From the NCBI GenBank assembly GCA_914767885.1, contig CAJZBQ010000053.1:620001-684000 (forward strand): a stretch of DNA of 64,000 bases. The letters are read 5' to 3'. The position numbers and the translations under genes are program-made. This document shows positions 9,561 to 19,863 of the stretch, in pieces. The notes beneath the pieces were generated by a model, which was not told the origin of the DNA, searched no databases, and saw only the letters and a list, made by a program, of their open reading frames with translations. The DNA comes from Blepharisma stoltei. Its lineage: Eukaryota > Ciliophora > Heterotrichea > Heterotrichida > Blepharismidae. How positions within the stretch are numbered: position 1 is the stretch's first letter; every line of letters begins with the position of its first letter.

Positions 9561-11695
9561 ATGAATAATAAATTGCAATGGGAGCTGGAAAGCTTCCAAC
9601 ACAATTCAAAGTCAACTCAGTCTCTCAAACTCTCCTATGATTTATTTCAAGAGTCATCGCTTCTTGACTGGCAGCATCGTCAAGTTCTATCACGAGGATT
9701 TAAGAACATGGGAAACACGTGCTTCATCAACTCAACCCTTCAGTGTCTTCTATACACCCCGCCTCTTCAAAATATTATTCTCTGTTTGGATAAATAAAAT
9801 ATCAAAATTTACCGTAAGTATCATCATTTTTATTTTAAATGTTCTAAATTAAATGAGAAAAATATATCCACAGATGTAAAAAAGTTTTTTGCACGCTTTG
9901 CTGCTTCAAGCGCTTATTCAAAAGTTCAACGAGAATTCCTGATGATTTTTTAAAATACCTTCCGAGGTTTTCTCAGAGCTTTAGCTTAGGCAAGCAAGAA
10001 GACGCCCACGAGCTACTGCGGTTTTTAGTGGAAAGGATGGAACGGAATGTCGTAAGGCAAATATTTGGAGGTGTTTTAAGGAGTAAAGTTCAGTGCCTCA
10101 ACTGTCACTTTGAATCTGAAATCTATGAAAACTTTTTGGACATTTCTTTGGATTTGTCAGATTCAGATTTAGAAAGATGTCTTGCCAATTTCTGCAAAAA
10201 TGAGTTTTTAGATGGCATGAATCTATATTTTTGTGCTCCTTGTGGAGTTCGAACTGTTGCATGTAAGCAATTTATTATATTCTATAATTTATCATTACGT
10301 TTTATACTTTATTTAATCAAAACTCAATTTATTTCTATTTTTTGACTCTGATTATGCTATAATTGATAAAAACACTATAATTAGATATAAAATCCCCGCC
10401 ATTAATTTTAACTCTCCATTTAAAGCGGTTTACAAATGAAGGGAAAAAAGACATGACACATGTCAAATTCCCTGAAAAACTAAACTTTCAACCTTACCTG
10501 TTAATGCCAGAGCAATCTTAATCTTGGCTATCTATATCATTTTAACGTCCACTATCAGGCTGCTCGACCACAGCTATCCCCAAAACCGCTTTGGCTAAAT
10601 TTCGTACCATTCTCTTCGGGTCTGCCAAAGGTGTGACAACCTTGGACTTTTTTCATCAATGAGGACGCCAGTCTTGAAGTTTGGGCATCGACGATTCTTT
10701 CAGCTCAGGTACTTACTTGGGTTAGATTGCCACCCTAAAGGTCCCAATTTCCACCGCCTGGCGTAAGTGGTATCTTAAGGAAAATTTCATTCCCTAACTC
10801 CCCCCCCCCCCTCCGTGAGCGAACAAAAAAAATTTTGTTCGCTCACGGAGGGGGGTTAATTTTTTTTTTTTAAAAAAAATTTATATATAAATTTTATAAA
10901 AAATATTTTTTTCGAAATTTTAAAAAAATCCTAATTTGCAAAAATTGGGAAGCAAATATTAATTTAATTTGCAAAATTTATGTTTTAAAACGCAATTTGT
11001 TTAAAATTAAACAGAATTAGCTCTAGATTTCATTATACTAATTATCACTTATATATCAAAATTTTTTTCCATTAAAATTTTTTCTATTAAAAAAATTTTT
11101 GTTCACTCACGGAGGGTGGGTTTTTGGTCAAAAAATGGCGATTTTTCTAATGGTTTTGTTCGCTCACGGAGGGGGGGGGGAGTAAGTCAATGAGTCCGAT
11201 AGGAAAAACATCCCGGATACATAGCTGGGATAATTTAACAAGCGGAAGCCAAACCTTATAATTAAATTATTCAAGAAATGAATTGCGGTCGGAGACCAGA
11301 AAATCGAGCAACGCCATATTTTAATTATAATATCAGAGCAATCAATCTACGAGCTTTATGCAGTTTTAGTGCATATGGGATATTCATCAAGGTCAGGGCA
11401 TTACTATAGCTACATTAAGGGCCCAAATAACGAATGATATATAGCTAACGATTTGTCAGTGCTTAAAGTCAATTTGAATAAGGTTCTTAATGATAGATCA
11501 GCTTATATTTTATTTTACAAAAAATCGAAGGTTGAAGATGTTGACTCAGATGGAGCTGATATTTCATTGGGAAAGAAAAAAGGAAGATGCTTGGACTTTA
11601 AAGAGGAAAAATTGAGGGAAATCAAGAAAATGAAAATTCGAGGGGATGGGAAAGAAAATCGAAGGGTCAAGGGTTGCGATGGTAATAAGATATAA
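9561..11695 (+). CDS. Ubiquitin-specific protease (USP / peptidase C19)
   Basis: USPs are cysteine proteases that remove ubiquitin from proteins. The Cys box is GFKNMGNTCFINSTLQCL (about residues 46-63), followed by a zinc-ribbon-like FCTLC, the QEDAHELLRFL block, a CLNCHF/CAPCG zinc site, LTLHLKRF, and the His box ELYAVLVHMGYSSRSGHYYS with NNEWY (Trp from TGA) and AYILFY. After these come a Lys/Glu-rich tail and TAA. The order and spacing fit USP36/42-like enzymes. Three non-coding segments must be removed to read this: 9797-9864, about 10271-10380 and 10521-11349, giving about 375 residues. The start is the first ATG of the frame. Nuclear or nucleolar location would be inference. Confidence 0.9.
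9797..9864. other. Short IES (68 bp, TA-bounded)
   Basis: TA at 9795-9796 and 9863-9864. Removal joins CLDK to YIHRCKK in frame. It contains a GTAAGT but the frame fits TA excision, not a 15-16 nt intron. Confidence 0.75.
10271..10380. other. Short IES (about 110-113 bp)
   Basis: AATT is repeated at 10269-10272 and 10379-10382; removal gives VACKQLDIKSPPLILTLHLK, which has exactly the spacing of USP proteins. A TA-bounded alternative (TA at 10273-10274 and 10386-10387, 113 bp) also keeps the frame but loses one residue. Confidence 0.65.
10521..11349. mobile_element. Composite IES (829 bp): GC-rich insert with a nested family A MITE
   Basis: TA at 10519-10520 and 11348-11349; removal joins MPEQS to YELYAVL in frame. 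The outer insert is GC-rich (10521-10794 and 11186-11333) and is flanked by a 10-bp direct repeat CAGAGCAATC (10508-10517 and 11334-11343). The MITE at 10798-11182 lies inside it, so it arrived later. Confidence 0.75.
10798..11182 (+). mobile_element. Family A MITE, near-intact (385 bp)
   Basis: TAA at 10795-10797 and 11183-11185. Left end: C-run, CTCCGTGAGCGAACAAAA, then its inverted arm (hairpin), then TTAATTTTTTT. Right end: two direct copies of GTTCGCTCACGGAGG separated by about 55 bp, then a G-run. Almost identical to the copies at 14378, 20885, 26695 and 54695. Confidence 0.95.
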
Positions 11696-11865
11696 CTTGT
11701 ATATCTATTTATGTCAATTATTTTTTCAAAATAATATGAATCAATTTTTTATTTTCAACAGAATAAGAAAGCCCTTTAAAAATGATTTTACAATTATTCT
11801 TATTCTAAAGATTAATCGGCTCTTATATATTGTATTTTGCATGTGCAACTAAAATATTAATTAAA

Positions 11866-12798
11866 TTATGGGGTATTAAATTTAAGATATGAAATCATTC
11901 TAATAACTTCTTCTTTTGCAGGGACATTTAAATTGAACCAGGTATTCTTTTTGATATCATCTATGCTTGGCCTATCTTGTGGGCTATAAGCAAGCATTTT
12001 TTCAATTAAACTGATTAAATCTACTGTAAAGTTTTTATTTTCATGTTTTTTCTGATAATATCTCCAAAATAATTTTGAAGTCTCTTCTCCAATTAGGCAC
12101 CGATAAAATTTATCAGAGACATCAGCATAGTTAAAAGGGGGCGTCCCAGCAAACATGGTAAACAGTATAACTCCAGCTCCAAATACGTCAACTTTTTCAG
12201 GATCATATTCCAAATTTAGCCTTATTTCTGGTGGCATATACTTTTCTGTTCCTCGAATTCCCATAGCATCTTTCAGATTTATATAATTCGAGGAGCCAAA
12301 ATCAATTAATTTCAAATTAAATTCACTGTCCAACAATAAATTTTCCAATTTAAGATCTCCATGATAAACACCAACCCTATGGCAAGCTTCCAAAGCTTCT
12401 ATTAGCTGCCTAAAATAAAACCTGCACAAATCCATATCTAAGCTTCCACCCTCATTAATTAGCTCATAAAATTCACCATTTATGCAGTACTCCATCAAAA
12501 TGAACTGGCATCTATAGCTTGTCTTATTTTTTTTCCTATATATCCCAACTTCACAATAATTGATATATTTTATAACATACTTATGAGAAATTCTATTTAA
12601 ACACTCTATTTCAGTGAAGACATGCTCACGAGTATGCGTATCTTTTTTATCTATTTTAAACATTTTGGCAGCATACAAGATTTTTGAAGCCGGCTCTTGG
12701 ATTAATTTTACTTTAGAAGTAATTCCTTTCCCTAATGTTTTTAAGACAACATAGCAATCTAGCTTACTAAAAGGAATTTCCTTATTTCTAGATAGCAT
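11866..12798 (-). CDS. Serine/threonine protein kinase (CAMK/SNF1-like, short)
   Basis: Complete, unbroken 310-residue kinase. Gly-loop LGKGITSKV (about residues 22-30), ATP-binding Lys in AAKMF, C-helix Glu in HVFTEIECLNRI, catalytic loop HGDLKLENLL where the usual HRD Arg is Gly, and DFGSSN. Activation segment GTEKYMPPEI, then DVFGAGVILFTMFAGTPPF and a standard C-lobe ending in RPSIDDIKKNTWF. The HGD variant means it lacks the Arg that contacts a phosphorylated activation loop, suggesting regulation without loop phosphorylation. Substrate unknown. No IES inside. It converges on the ubiquitin-protease gene, 170 bp away. Confidence 0.9.
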   Translation of the reverse strand: MLSRNKEIPFSKLDCYVVLKTLGKGITSKVKLIQEPASKILYAAKMFKIDKKDTHTREHVFTEIECLNRISHKYVIKYINYCEVGIYRKKNKTSYRCQFILMEYCINGEFYELINEGGSLDMDLCRFYFRQLIEALEACHRVGVYHGDLKLENLLLDSEFNLKLIDFGSSNYINLKDAMGIRGTEKYMPPEIRLNLEYDPEKVDVFGAGVILFTMFAGTPPFNYADVSDKFYRCLIGEETSKLFWRYYQKKHENKNFTVDLISLIEKMLAYSPQDRPSIDDIKKNTWFNLNVPAKEEVIRMISYLKFNTP

Positions 12799-12908
12799 CT
12801 TTTATGAGGATTTAGAAAATAAAAATGCCAATAATCATCACAATCATCAAAACAATAGAAATAAATATGGTCAGGATGATCCTAAAATTAAGTCATATAA
12901 TATATTAC

Positions 12909-14042
12909 TTATAATGACCGCTTATGAGCAGGCAATCTATCTAATGAATTTTCATATGCAACACTTTCATCTCCTTTCAGAGATACAGCAATTACAGTTC
13001 TTCCAGCTTGCAATGCGATGGCAGAATTTGCAAGCAGTGGAAGTGGGTCGTTCACTTGTAATATTTTATTTTTATTTTAAATTAAAATGCTAATTTAGTT
13101 AAGAAAATCATTTTCTCCCTAATTTACTTGTAATAAAGTCCCAAATTTGGAATTATTGTCTTCAATAGTGAAATTTCCATTATTGAAATGAATGGTGGCA
13201 TGGCATCTTGATACTGATATATCAGATATCCTCACTTCACACTCATGGCCTCTTCCCAGCTTGACTGTTGAGTTTTCACTAAAAGTCACTACATATACAG
13301 CTTTACTTGCTCCTTTCCCATCATCTGCGCCTTCAATTACAATTCTGGGTAAATCCGATTTCTCGACTTGAAATAGTTCTTTTTCCTTCCCTTGGACATC
13401 TAGGCTAAAAGGATAATTTTTCTTGCAAATTTCGCAATCCATTGATTTTCATTGATAGCAGCACGTATTTTCTCCTGACCGCGTAGAAACTCGAGAAAGC
13501 AATCATCTCTGCAAACATCGCAAATGAATGAATTTAACTGATCCTGTACAACTGCATGGAGAAATTAGAGGGTTTTCTGAGCCTTCGGACTCGCCAAAAC
13601 AAATTCGGCATGTCGTTGTTTCATGCTCATTCGGGATTTCGCATTCGTCTTCACTTTCTTGGGTTTGGTCGCTGGACGAGTCGGAGCTGCCTGTGCTGAG
13701 CTGTTTTATTCTGTACACTATTCGGCCTAGTTTTATGACATCTCCTTGCTTTAAAAGTACTCCTGAGCCTTCGGAAGTTTTTAGGGATCTAACTATCATC
13801 CAAATTGGCTCTGATTGCTCAGAACTTAGGTAGAAAATCCCATTTCTTTGAGAAACAGTGGCTAAGATCTGAGAATGAGGCGCCAGTCGGGATATATCTG
13901 TGAAATCGGAAATAAGGTCAACTTCTGTGTCGCATCGAATTATGTTGCAAGGATTTGAAGCCATAAGCTTCTTCTTGTGGCAGCTGCGAGACTCATAGTC
14001 GAATAAATTATGTGAGTCACGAGCCCAGGTCATCGTCTTCAT
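12909..14042 (-). CDS. RING-CH (MARCH-type) and FHA domain protein, putative E3 ubiquitin ligase
   Basis: From ATG at 14042. The N-terminal third holds a degenerate FHA-like beta region (about residues 45-115, GDVIKLGRIVYRI). After an acidic Ser/Glu linker comes the C4HC3 RING-CH finger: [30 protein letters not shown] (Trp from TGA) and CEICKKNY. Then an FHA domain (LGRGHECEVRISDISVSRCHATIHF, NNSKFGTLL) that should bind phosphothreonine peptides. A 72-bp IES (about 13059-13132) splits the FHA end; its removal adds 54 residues and a TAA at 12909. Total about 353 residues. RING-CH plus FHA proteins of this kind are frequent in ciliates; ligase activity is inferred from the intact zinc ligands. 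Confidence 0.85.
13059..13132. other. Short IES (72 bp) in the FHA gene
   Basis: A 9-bp direct repeat ACTTGTAAT stands at 13054-13062 and 13126-13134. Removing one repeat plus the interior (72 bp) joins TLLQV to NDPLPLL in frame; both repeats contain a TA/TTA pointer. Confidence 0.75.
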
Positions 14043-14374
14043 TATAATTCTAAGTAGCTGTTACTGTTGCGGGGTCTTCATTTTAATTATTATAAAGAAA
14101 CCGAGAGTTGTTTTTTTAAATATGCAATAAAAATCTAATCCTAAGAGTGTCAAAAATGACGATCTTCTGATGATGAAAACAAAAAATAGATGATTTGAAA
14201 GGATTTTAGAAGAAAAAAGTGATTTTTTAGCTTTATGGGAATGGAGGCATGATAGCTGGGTCTTAGGAGAATTTCGAATTTTGAAACGAAAATCTCTTTT
14301 TGGGTTCTAAAATTAATTTTGAATGCTCAAAGTGGTAACATCTGAACTCTAAAGTAAAACTATAAAATTTTACC
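14043..14374. other. Intergenic
   Basis: About 330 bp of AT-rich spacer upstream of the RING-CH gene. No gene or named signal. Confidence 0.35.
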
Positions 14375-14377
14375 TTA

Positions 14378-14767
14378 CTCTCCCCCCCCCCCTCCGTGAG
14401 CGAACAAAAAAATTTTGTTCGCTCACGGAGGGGGGTTAATTTTTTTTTTTTAAAAAAATTTTATATATAAATTTTATAAAAAATATTTTTTTCGAAATTT
14501 AAAAAAAATCCTAATTTGCAAAAATTGGGAAGCAAATATTAATTTAATTTGCAAAATTTATGTTTTAAAACGCAATTTGTTTTAAAATTAAACAGAATTA
14601 GCTCTAGATTTCATTATACTAATTATCACTTATATATCAAAATTTTTTTCCATTAAAATTTTTTCTATTAAAAAAATTTTTGTTCACTCACGGAGGGTGG
14701 GTTTTTTGGTCAAAAAATGGCGATTTTTCTAATGGTTTTGTTCGCTCACGGAGGGGGGGGGGGGGAG
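14378..14767 (+). mobile_element. Family A MITE, near-intact (390 bp), intergenic
   Basis: TTA at 14375-14377 and 14768-14770. Hairpin end first, two GTTCNCTCACGGAGG words at the right end. Same sequence as the copy at 10798 apart from homopolymer lengths and a few bases. Confidence 0.95.
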
Positions 14768-14770
14768 TTA

Positions 14771-15182
14771 GCTATATTTCAAAAAAAATCAGTAATTACA
14801 CTAATAGTTTGTGTTCTCAGTAAAAGTGTCTTGATCTCACAATAAAGTCAATTTTTAAGAATGCATAGAGTACATAGAAGAGGACTAATGAGATTTTAGA
14901 GTGTAGATGACGCTTAATATAAATAAAAAAACAGATTATTATTTCTTCAAATTCACGGAAATTGTAATAATACTGAATTTTAGACAAAAACCTATGAATT
15001 CTAAGGTAAAATTTGTATTTTCGATAGGCATTCTCATATAAATCGAAATTTTAATTGATCTTTATGATAGATGATTTAGCTAGCCTAAAATCATAAGGAC
15101 AAATAAATTTATAGGCTGCTTAAATAGTAAACTTATATAAGTAAAATAAATTAGATCAATTATAATTTAAGAGAAATTAAAC
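14771..15182. other. Intergenic
   Basis: AT-rich, about 410 bp downstream of the papain-like gene. Nothing recognised. Confidence 0.35.
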
Positions 15183-16247
15183 TTAAAGAGTTGGATATGA
15201 TCCAGCCATGTTAATTCCGCAGACTCCTGCTCCTGAACTGATCCCAATTCTTATGTATCCACTTTCTCCCCATGTTGCGCCCCAAGAATTCTTTACAATC
15301 CAATAGGCAGGAGATGCAGTCATATTGTAGCCAACAATTAAAACAGAGTGGCTGAGCTCGGTTCCACAATTTTTTGTGACAACTCCTCCGTTATAATATT
15401 GCCATACATAATTATCTGCATCCACATATACTGATACTGGCTGGGTAGCAACTTGATATTGAAGGCTTAGTGGGTTATTTGCTTGGACGATATTAGCTCC
15501 TTGGATTTTTACTATTTCTCTATTAACGGCATTTTCATTGCATTTTTCATCTGTCCCTATGTATGGATAAAGCAGAGCTGAGGTAAGCCCCTTGCTTTGT
15601 ATAAAACTGTATGCATGATCAACTAAGCCTCCTCCACAACCTTTATTTCCATATGAAATCGAGCAATCCACAATTTCTTGCTCTGAAAGAACTACAAGTG
15701 GGTTTCCAGAAATTTTCCAAATCCCTTCAACTGCCCCTACTGATGCAAAAGCATAATCACTATTGCATAATCCTTCGATTCCAACTGGTGTTACTGCTCC
15801 AACTGATCTCCAATCAATAGAGCTTGCGACATTAAGAGGCTTCTCCTTAACAGTTTCTTGACTATAGGTTTCTGGAAGCTCAATTTTTGAGTGAAGATAT
15901 TTAGCTTTAAATTCTTGAGTTGTTAGATCTGTAAATTGGTTTATTCCAACTGTCCAGGTTAAACCTAAAGCGTTTTGATTATGAATAAAACCGAGATTAT
16001 CTCTGAAAATTTTAAATCTTTTAAGATATTCATCTTTATTGTAATTTTTGTTGTATTTTAGAATATAGCTCTTAAATTCCTCTTCTTCCAAATTAAATTG
16101 GGATAGGGCTGAAGTTGATATATTTATTTTGGAGTAAAAAGTAAAAAAGACAATCAAACAAATGAAGCCAATTGATGCTCCGAGAATGGTAAGATTTTTG
16201 ATTTTTGATTGTGGTTTGGTTGCTTTTGAATCGAGAAGATTGTCCAT
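15183..16247 (-). CDS. Papain-family (C1A, cathepsin L-like) protein lacking the catalytic Cys
   Basis: Complete 354-residue proenzyme-like protein: a membrane anchor at about residues 20-42 instead of a cleavable signal, an I29-type propeptide (about residues 58-115, with WTVGINQFTDLT), then a mature domain beginning SSIDWRSVGAVTPV. In active enzymes the next motif is QGxCGSCWAF; here it reads EGLCNSDYAFA, so the oxyanion Gln and the catalytic Cys (Cys to Asp) are both replaced. The GCGGG loop, His (ELSHSVLIVGY) and Asn (VKNSWGATWG) remain. This is a pseudoprotease by sequence; a carrier, inhibitor-binding or structural role is possible. Uninterrupted. Confidence 0.9.
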   Translation of the reverse strand: MDNLLDSKATKPQSKIKNLTILGASIGFICLIVFFTFYSKINISTSALSQFNLEEEEFKSYILKYNKNYNKDEYLKRFKIFRDNLGFIHNQNALGLTWTVGINQFTDLTTQEFKAKYLHSKIELPETYSQETVKEKPLNVASSIDWRSVGAVTPVGIEGLCNSDYAFASVGAVEGIWKISGNPLVVLSEQEIVDCSISYGNKGCGGGLVDHAYSFIQSKGLTSALLYPYIGTDEKCNENAVNREIVKIQGANIVQANNPLSLQYQVATQPVSVYVDADNYVWQYYNGGVVTKNCGTELSHSVLIVGYNMTASPAYWIVKNSWGATWGESGYIRIGISSGAGVCGINMAGSYPTL

Positions 16248-16804
16248 TTTGATTAATATTTTCGCCTGAATTTATAAATCATTTATAAGAAAAATAATAA
16301 GAAATTATGGCTATGTCTAATAATTAATTTTCTTCTGACTTTTCCCCTCTTCTGAAATTATAAATAAACAATATGTAATTAAGCATCATAAGATTCTGCT
16401 TATATTATTGCATTTTCAAGTCTCTTCTGCATATTTTTGACTAAAAATTAACTCCTTCGGTAAATATGATTAAAAATAATATTTTATTAATGAGATTTGA
16501 ACTTTTGAATTATATTAACATTATTTTGAGTGTGATATTATTTGGCATTTGGCTTAAGATTAGATCGATCCTAAGCGAATATAAAATTTTGGTTATATTA
16601 TTGGATTTGAAAACGATATTGAATTTTTCTCTTTTAGTAATGAAACAATAGGAATAATATATATCTAATAATCATGCGTAAGCCACATCTCATTTTTCTT
16701 CCTTAACTTATATCAGAGCTGTGTATTTTTTTATATTTAACTTAAGAGTGCTTTTTCTTTCATTTTACACTCAAGATTTTAATATTATATTTCTTTGCTT
16801 CTTC
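16248..16804. promoter_or_regulatory. Divergent intergenic region
   Basis: About 560 bp of AT-rich DNA between the diverging papain-like and Cys-rich genes. A 61-codon open frame at 16466-16651 has low-complexity AT-driven composition and is not called a gene. Confidence 0.35.
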
Positions 16805-17941
16805 ATGGAGAGAAAAATCATCAGAGCCCTTTTAGCTTTCGCACTGCTTCTCTGCCTTTCCTCTGCTATAAAAGATATCCAATGCACAAAATACACTTGC
16901 AAAACCTCAAGCCAAAACTTTGATCCTCTGACTTGTGCTTATCTTGATAACTCCTCAAATACTTATTATGCCCAAGCCTGTGCAAAAAGTACTGATGACT
17001 GCTTTCAAGTTCAAGGATTCAATTATTCATGTGGACCCACATACACATCTGGAATAAGCTTTCCTGGAGAAGAATGCAAATCCGCTAACGATTGTCACAG
17101 TTTATACACAGCAGGTTGCAAAGATGGGATTTGTGTTGGCTCTGCTGAAGGTCAAGACTGTAACTCCAGCCGATCATGCGAGCCAAACTTCTATTGCCAA
17201 CTGACGTTGAATATATGCAAGCCTCTTATTAAAATAGGTGAAACAGGCTGCTTAAATGACTATGAATGTGTAAACAATGCAGCTTGTAATGTGACTGATA
17301 TAAATAATCCCAGCCTTAATACCTGCTATCCTTGGCACAGTTTTGGAGTTCATGATCCAGTTGGAGGCTGTGAATCTGGAATTAGTGCTTTATGTCCTTA
17401 TAATTATTGCCAAGAAAATTCTGACACGAACTTTTATTGCACAGATTTATTATCATCGCCTGTAACCCCAGCCTCACAATGTGATATCAATTCCAGCGAC
17501 AATTGCCAGTCTACCTCTGATCCTTTCTTCACTCCTCCTTTCTCCATCAAAGGCACTTGCAGCTGTGGGCTAAATAGCCAAGGAAACGCTAATTGCCAAA
17601 TTTTTCCAGGCGATTTGCCTTATCAAGCATACTTAAAGCAGCTTAATAAATGGAATTCCAGTGAGCATATAACTAAATGCAACACTATGAGAAGGTTTCA
17701 TAAGAATTGCGTGAAAACTTATTGAAGTAAGAAGGAATCTGATGCTTTTAGTTTTTACCAAGTGCAAAATTCTATGTATTCACAAATTCAAGGCAGTGAA
17801 AGCTGTGTTCTTGATGCTTTCGCATTGAATTACGTAAGAGCAAAAGATGAATATAATGGAGGAGATGATGATAATGATGATAACAACTCAGGAGCTAAAG
17901 AAATATGCATATCAATGCTGATTCTAATAGCAATAAGCTAA
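16805..17941 (+). CDS. Secreted Cys-rich surface protein, possibly GPI-anchored
   Basis: The start at 16805 is chosen because it begins a clean signal peptide (MERKIIRALLAFALLLCLSS). About 378 residues with more than 35 Cys in spaced pairs (CKSANDCHSLYTAGCKDGICVG; CLNDYECVNNAAC), the pattern of ciliate Cys-rich extracellular proteins. TGA at 17723-17725 is Trp. The end is an acidic stretch, then NNSGAKE and a short hydrophobic tail before TAA, as in GPI-anchor signals. No enzyme motif. The gene is uninterrupted, and a worn duplicate of its last 190 bp follows directly. Confidence 0.8.
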
Positions 17942-17959
17942 TTAATAAAATAAGAAAGA

Positions 17960-18165
17960 AATTTTTATATTCATTGAAATCAAAATTCAGTGTATCAAAA
18001 TATTCAATGAGTGAAAGCTACGTGCGTGATGCTTTTACATTAAATCATATAAATTCTAAAGATGTGCAACTGAAGAGATAATTATTATAATAATGATGAG
18101 AAAAGAGCTCAGGGCTAAAGCAATATATAATTCAATTCGGGGTTATAGCAATTACTATATTAATT
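17960..18165 (+). pseudogene. Degenerate duplicate of the Cys-rich gene 3' end
   Basis: The order of words in 17750-17941 recurs in decayed form: GTGAAAGCT.CGTG..TGATGCTTT, then the acidic GAT-rich stretch, then GCTAAAG. Frame is lost. It suggests a tandem copy that was deleted or decayed. Confidence 0.6.
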
Positions 18166-18270
18166 CATAAAAATCAGGAAAAGTTGCTATATAACCTCAT
18201 AAATTTTATTAATTAAATAAAGCTTTAATCAAATAATACTTTATTATTTATTGTGTAGGCCTGTATCGAA

Positions 18271-19863
18271 TTATTTAAGGCTTGAACCTCTAGATGTAGA
18301 TATATCAAAATCTTCATCCCAGTCCATATAATCCTCATTTGAATTTCTTCTCAATTGATACCGGAACCATGGATGTAAAAGTGCACTATGCACATCTACT
18401 CTCTCCTCAGGTTTAGGCTCCATAAGTTTAACTATAAAATTTATGGCTTCCGCTGATACATGTTCCCATACTCTGTCACGGAAACATATAATTCCTTCTC
18501 TGTTTTTTCTAACTACTTCTTTTGTGTCTCTCCCGAAAAACGGCATTTTTCCGGATAATAAAATATAGACCACACAGCCTACACTAAAAGTGTCAACCTT
18601 TGCTCCATATTGTCTATATGTCTATTTAATTCGCAGTGCACAACTATTCTGCTACACAAATGGATAGGTAGCTAAGCCAATTTTATTTGAGATACCACTC
18701 CTCAATTCGCAGATCGGTTGAAATAGTAGCCCCTAAATATAGAATGGCTAATCGATTTGAATCGATCTATCAAATTTTTAACTCGAAAGAACATTTTTCC
18801 TTACTACGATTTGATAGCTTTATAAACCATATTTAAACCCTCTTAAAATTTCTGGTGCTACATATCCTGGTGACCCGCACCTTTGCGTCATGCTTTCATT
18901 TACTTCATGAGCAAGCCCAAAATCGACTAATTTGAAATTAGAATCATCATTTTTTGAGACCATCATAATATTTTCTAGTTTTATGTCTCTGTGTGCAATG
19001 TTATATGTATTCAAATATTCAAGAGTATTTAAAAGATTTTGAGTAAGTTTAGCAACGCTGCTTTCGTTAAGCTTGCTTTTCTCCATGATTCTGGAAAATA
19101 AATCTCCACCTTCTAAATAGTCTAAAACCAAGCTCACTTGCGAATCATTCTCATAAACTCTATAGAGTTTGATTATGTTTGGATGATCAAGCTTTCTTAA
19201 TATCGTTATTTCATTTATAGTTCCTTCCAAATTTTGAGCACTCATAGTTATAAATGATTTATTTATTTATTGATTTTATAGCATATTTTTGAGAATTTTC
19301 TATACAATCTGTGAGAAAAACGTGAGCTGATTTTCCTTTGCCGATTCTTTTGATGAAGTTGAAATCGTTTTCAACGTCAGTCATGATGCAAATATTTGAA
19401 AAAAATGATAACCAAAGGTCGAGCTTTTCTTGAGTTGAAACAAAAAAATCTCGATAATGTGATGTGTGACCGAGCCTAAAACCAAAGCGCTTAGAGTTGT
19501 TAATTTCATCAATGAATGGAATTACGAGTTTCCACTCTATTGGTACTGATTTTTTAATAGGCTTGTGTTTTATAAGTTTCGTTTTTGTCAGTGTGTAAGC
19601 TCCGATTTTAATTTTATTCTTACTTTTCTACTTCAATTCATAATATTTAAATTATATGCCAAACTTATTAATTATAGTAGCAACGCAAGATTATTTATTT
19701 TAAAAATAATTAATTTCGCATTTTAAAACTATTTATAGGTGGGGCTAGAAACTTCATAGAGTTGATCGGTAAAAACTTCTATATCGTTTGAAGACTCATA
19801 TGGCATCCAAAACTCATAGTTTAGCTGCTTTATTTCGTCAGTTGATTCAAAAATAGATCGCAT
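18271..19863 (-). CDS. PH-domain CAMK-like protein kinase 1
   Basis: From ATG at 19863. N-terminal PH-like domain (FWMPYESS; KKSVPIEWKLVIPF; REKLDLW-like end at about residue 140). Then the kinase: IGKGKSAHVFL, AIKSI, catalytic loop HRDIKLENIMMV, DFGLAHE, GSPGYVAPEIL, then DTFSVGCVVYILLSGKMPF and an Asp-rich tail. No EF-hands, so it is not a classical CDPK. IESs at 19623-19735 and 18610-18831 must be removed. Just after AIKSINK an in-frame TAA sits in an AAAT repeat (about 19251-19268); dropping one 4-bp unit restores the frame, giving about 417 residues. Close paralog of the kinase at 22520. Confidence 0.8.
18610..18831. other. IES (222 bp) in kinase 1
   Basis: TA at 18608-18609 and 18830-18831, inside a TATGG direct repeat on the coding strand. 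Removal joins FKYG to AKVDTF in frame as in the paralog. Confidence 0.8.
19623..19735. other. IES (113 bp) in the PH domain of kinase 1
   Basis: TA at 19621-19622 and 19734-19735. Removal gives SPTYKNKIKIGAYTLT, matching the paralog's KKQIFKENSYTLT. Confidence 0.8.

Noticed and set aside
9789-9800. Programmed +1 frameshift at AAA-TAA as in Euplotes
   Set aside because: UGA is Trp here, not Cys as in Euplotes, and TA excision explains the frame change with correct protein spacing.
9831-9864. GTAAGT...CACAG as a long intron of the ubiquitin protease
   Set aside because: Other introns here are 15-16 nt and the GT..AG choice does not remove the in-frame TAA at 9795; a TA-bounded IES does.
10797-11185. 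CRISPR-like or tandem repeat array
   Set aside because: The repeated GTTCGCTCACGGAGG words are dispersed termini of individual MITEs, not a spaced array.
13528-13833. Plus-strand open frame of 101 codons
   Set aside because: It is the antisense shadow of the RING-CH gene on the minus strand.
16466-16651. Plus-strand 61-codon hydrophobic frame
   Set aside because: Composition follows from AT content; no support from neighbours or motifs.
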